Origin: a bacterium
Lineage (GTDB): Bacteria; CBDUZB01; JAGLHV01
DNA length: 6,409 nucleotides
Reading direction: 5' to 3'
Assembly (NCBI GenBank): GCA_023132075.1
Contig: JAGLYT010000096.1
Span: 1 to 6,409, forward strand
The translations under genes and the position numbers were made by a program. Each line of letters starts with the position of its first letter. Position 1 is the first letter of the stretch. The notes under the pieces are model-generated. The model saw nothing but the letters and a program-made list of their open reading frames with translations. It was not told the origin of the DNA and ran no database searches. This document shows, one piece after another, positions 6,236-6,409 of this stretch.

Positions 6236-6300
6236 CCCGCCTTAAAAATTGGCGAGATCCACCTTGCGAACTGGCGGACAAGCAGGCAAATTCCCAAATT
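6236..6300. repeat. GC-richer intergenic patch with imperfect inverted repeats
   Basis: This stretch upstream of batA is visibly richer in G and C than the surrounding DNA. It contains TCCACC (6258-6263) facing GGCGGA (6273-6278) across a 9-base loop, with one A/C mismatch in an otherwise 6-base stem. It also has CGCC (6238-6241) facing GGCG (6251-6254) across 9 bases, and CCGCC (6237-6241) complementary to GGCGG (6273-6277). It ends in AATTCCCAAATT, whose reverse complement occurs in the heptamer array at 48-59. It codes for nothing I can recognise. It could be a decayed copy of a dispersed palindromic repeat, or a structured leader of the bat transcript if transcription starts upstream. Confidence 0.45.
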
Positions 6301-6330
6301 TTTTTTAACAATGTTACACTTTAAAATAAT

Positions 6331-6348
6331 TGACACCTTTTTATGTCA
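6331..6348. promoter_or_regulatory. Small inverted repeat TGACA-N8-TGTCA, possible operator
   Basis: Perfect 5-base arms at 6331-6335 and 6344-6348 are separated by CCTTTTTA. The left arm overlaps a TTGACA hexamer at 6330-6335 that would fit a plus-strand -35 box, but no convincing -10 box stands at the right distance (ACAAAT at 17 bases). It may be a protein-binding site in the upstream region of the operon, or chance. Confidence 0.25.
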
Positions 6349-6380
6349 TCTAACAAATAAAGGTGAAATGTGTTTCGAAC

Positions 6381-6406
6381 GATATAGCAAATTTTAGCAG
6401 AAACAA
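6381..6406 (-). promoter_or_regulatory. Possible extended -10 promoter for the bat operon
   Basis: The minus strand reads TTGTTT (6406-6401), a 14-base spacer containing TTTGC, and TATATC (6386-6381). The TGC before TATATC gives an extended -10 element, TGN-TATATC, which does not need a well-spaced -35. Transcription would start near 6374 and leave a leader of about 175 bases before batA. The match is modest and such sequences are common in AT-rich DNA. Readthrough from a gene beyond the window is equally possible. Confidence 0.25.
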
Positions 6407-6409
6407 GCG

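Noticed and set aside
6363-6409. A possible plus-strand gene start near the right edge: AAAGGTG followed by ATG at 6368, or GTG at 6363.
   Set aside because: The ATG frame stops after nine codons at 6395-6397, and the GTG frame, though open to the window end, has no ribosome site before it and only 15 codons visible.

Overview
The window is one AT-rich operon read entirely on the minus strand. It encodes a Bat ("Bacteroides aerotolerance") envelope system followed by an ECF sigma factor. In transcription order, from high to low coordinates, the genes are batA (6197-5205), batB (5180-4166, interrupted by a one-base frameshift), batC (4110-3301), batD (3294-1456), batE (1438-689) and an ECF sigma-70 gene (666-100). 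Gaps between genes are 6 to 55 bases and none holds an obvious terminator, so co-transcription is likely.

How the parts fit together: BatA and BatB are paralogous von Willebrand factor A proteins held by three membrane segments, each with an intact MIDAS metal site. BatC and BatE carry TPR repeats, and BatE adds two membrane segments and a C-terminal SH3-like domain. BatD is a large secreted and membrane-anchored protein with beta-sandwich-like repeats and a cytosolic tail. The positive-inside rule places the vWA, TPR, SH3 and BatD repeat regions outside the inner membrane. This is consistent with an envelope complex, usually linked to a MoxR-type AAA+ ATPase. Bat operons commonly begin with moxR and a DUF58 gene, but neither lies in the 212 bases present upstream of batA. 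The precise function of Bat systems is poorly known: they have been tied to aerotolerance and stress in some species and not in others.

Flanks: positions 1-99, downstream of the sigma gene, hold a degenerate 7-base tandem repeat and no complete gene. Positions 6198-6409, upstream of batA, hold a patch with clearly higher GC and imperfect inverted repeats, a small TGACA/TGTCA inverted repeat, and weak promoter-like sequences.

Organism: strong AT bias, a complete batA-E set and Shine-Dalgarno-type start sites suggest a diderm bacterium, perhaps an uncultured lineage such as Omnitrophota or a neighbour. This placement is a guess, because no rRNA or marker gene is present. The points most worth a second look are the batB frameshift at an A8 tract, the ECF sigma gene at the operon's end with an unusual recognition helix, and the two intergenic repeat patches. 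I see no evidence for a wholly new system.
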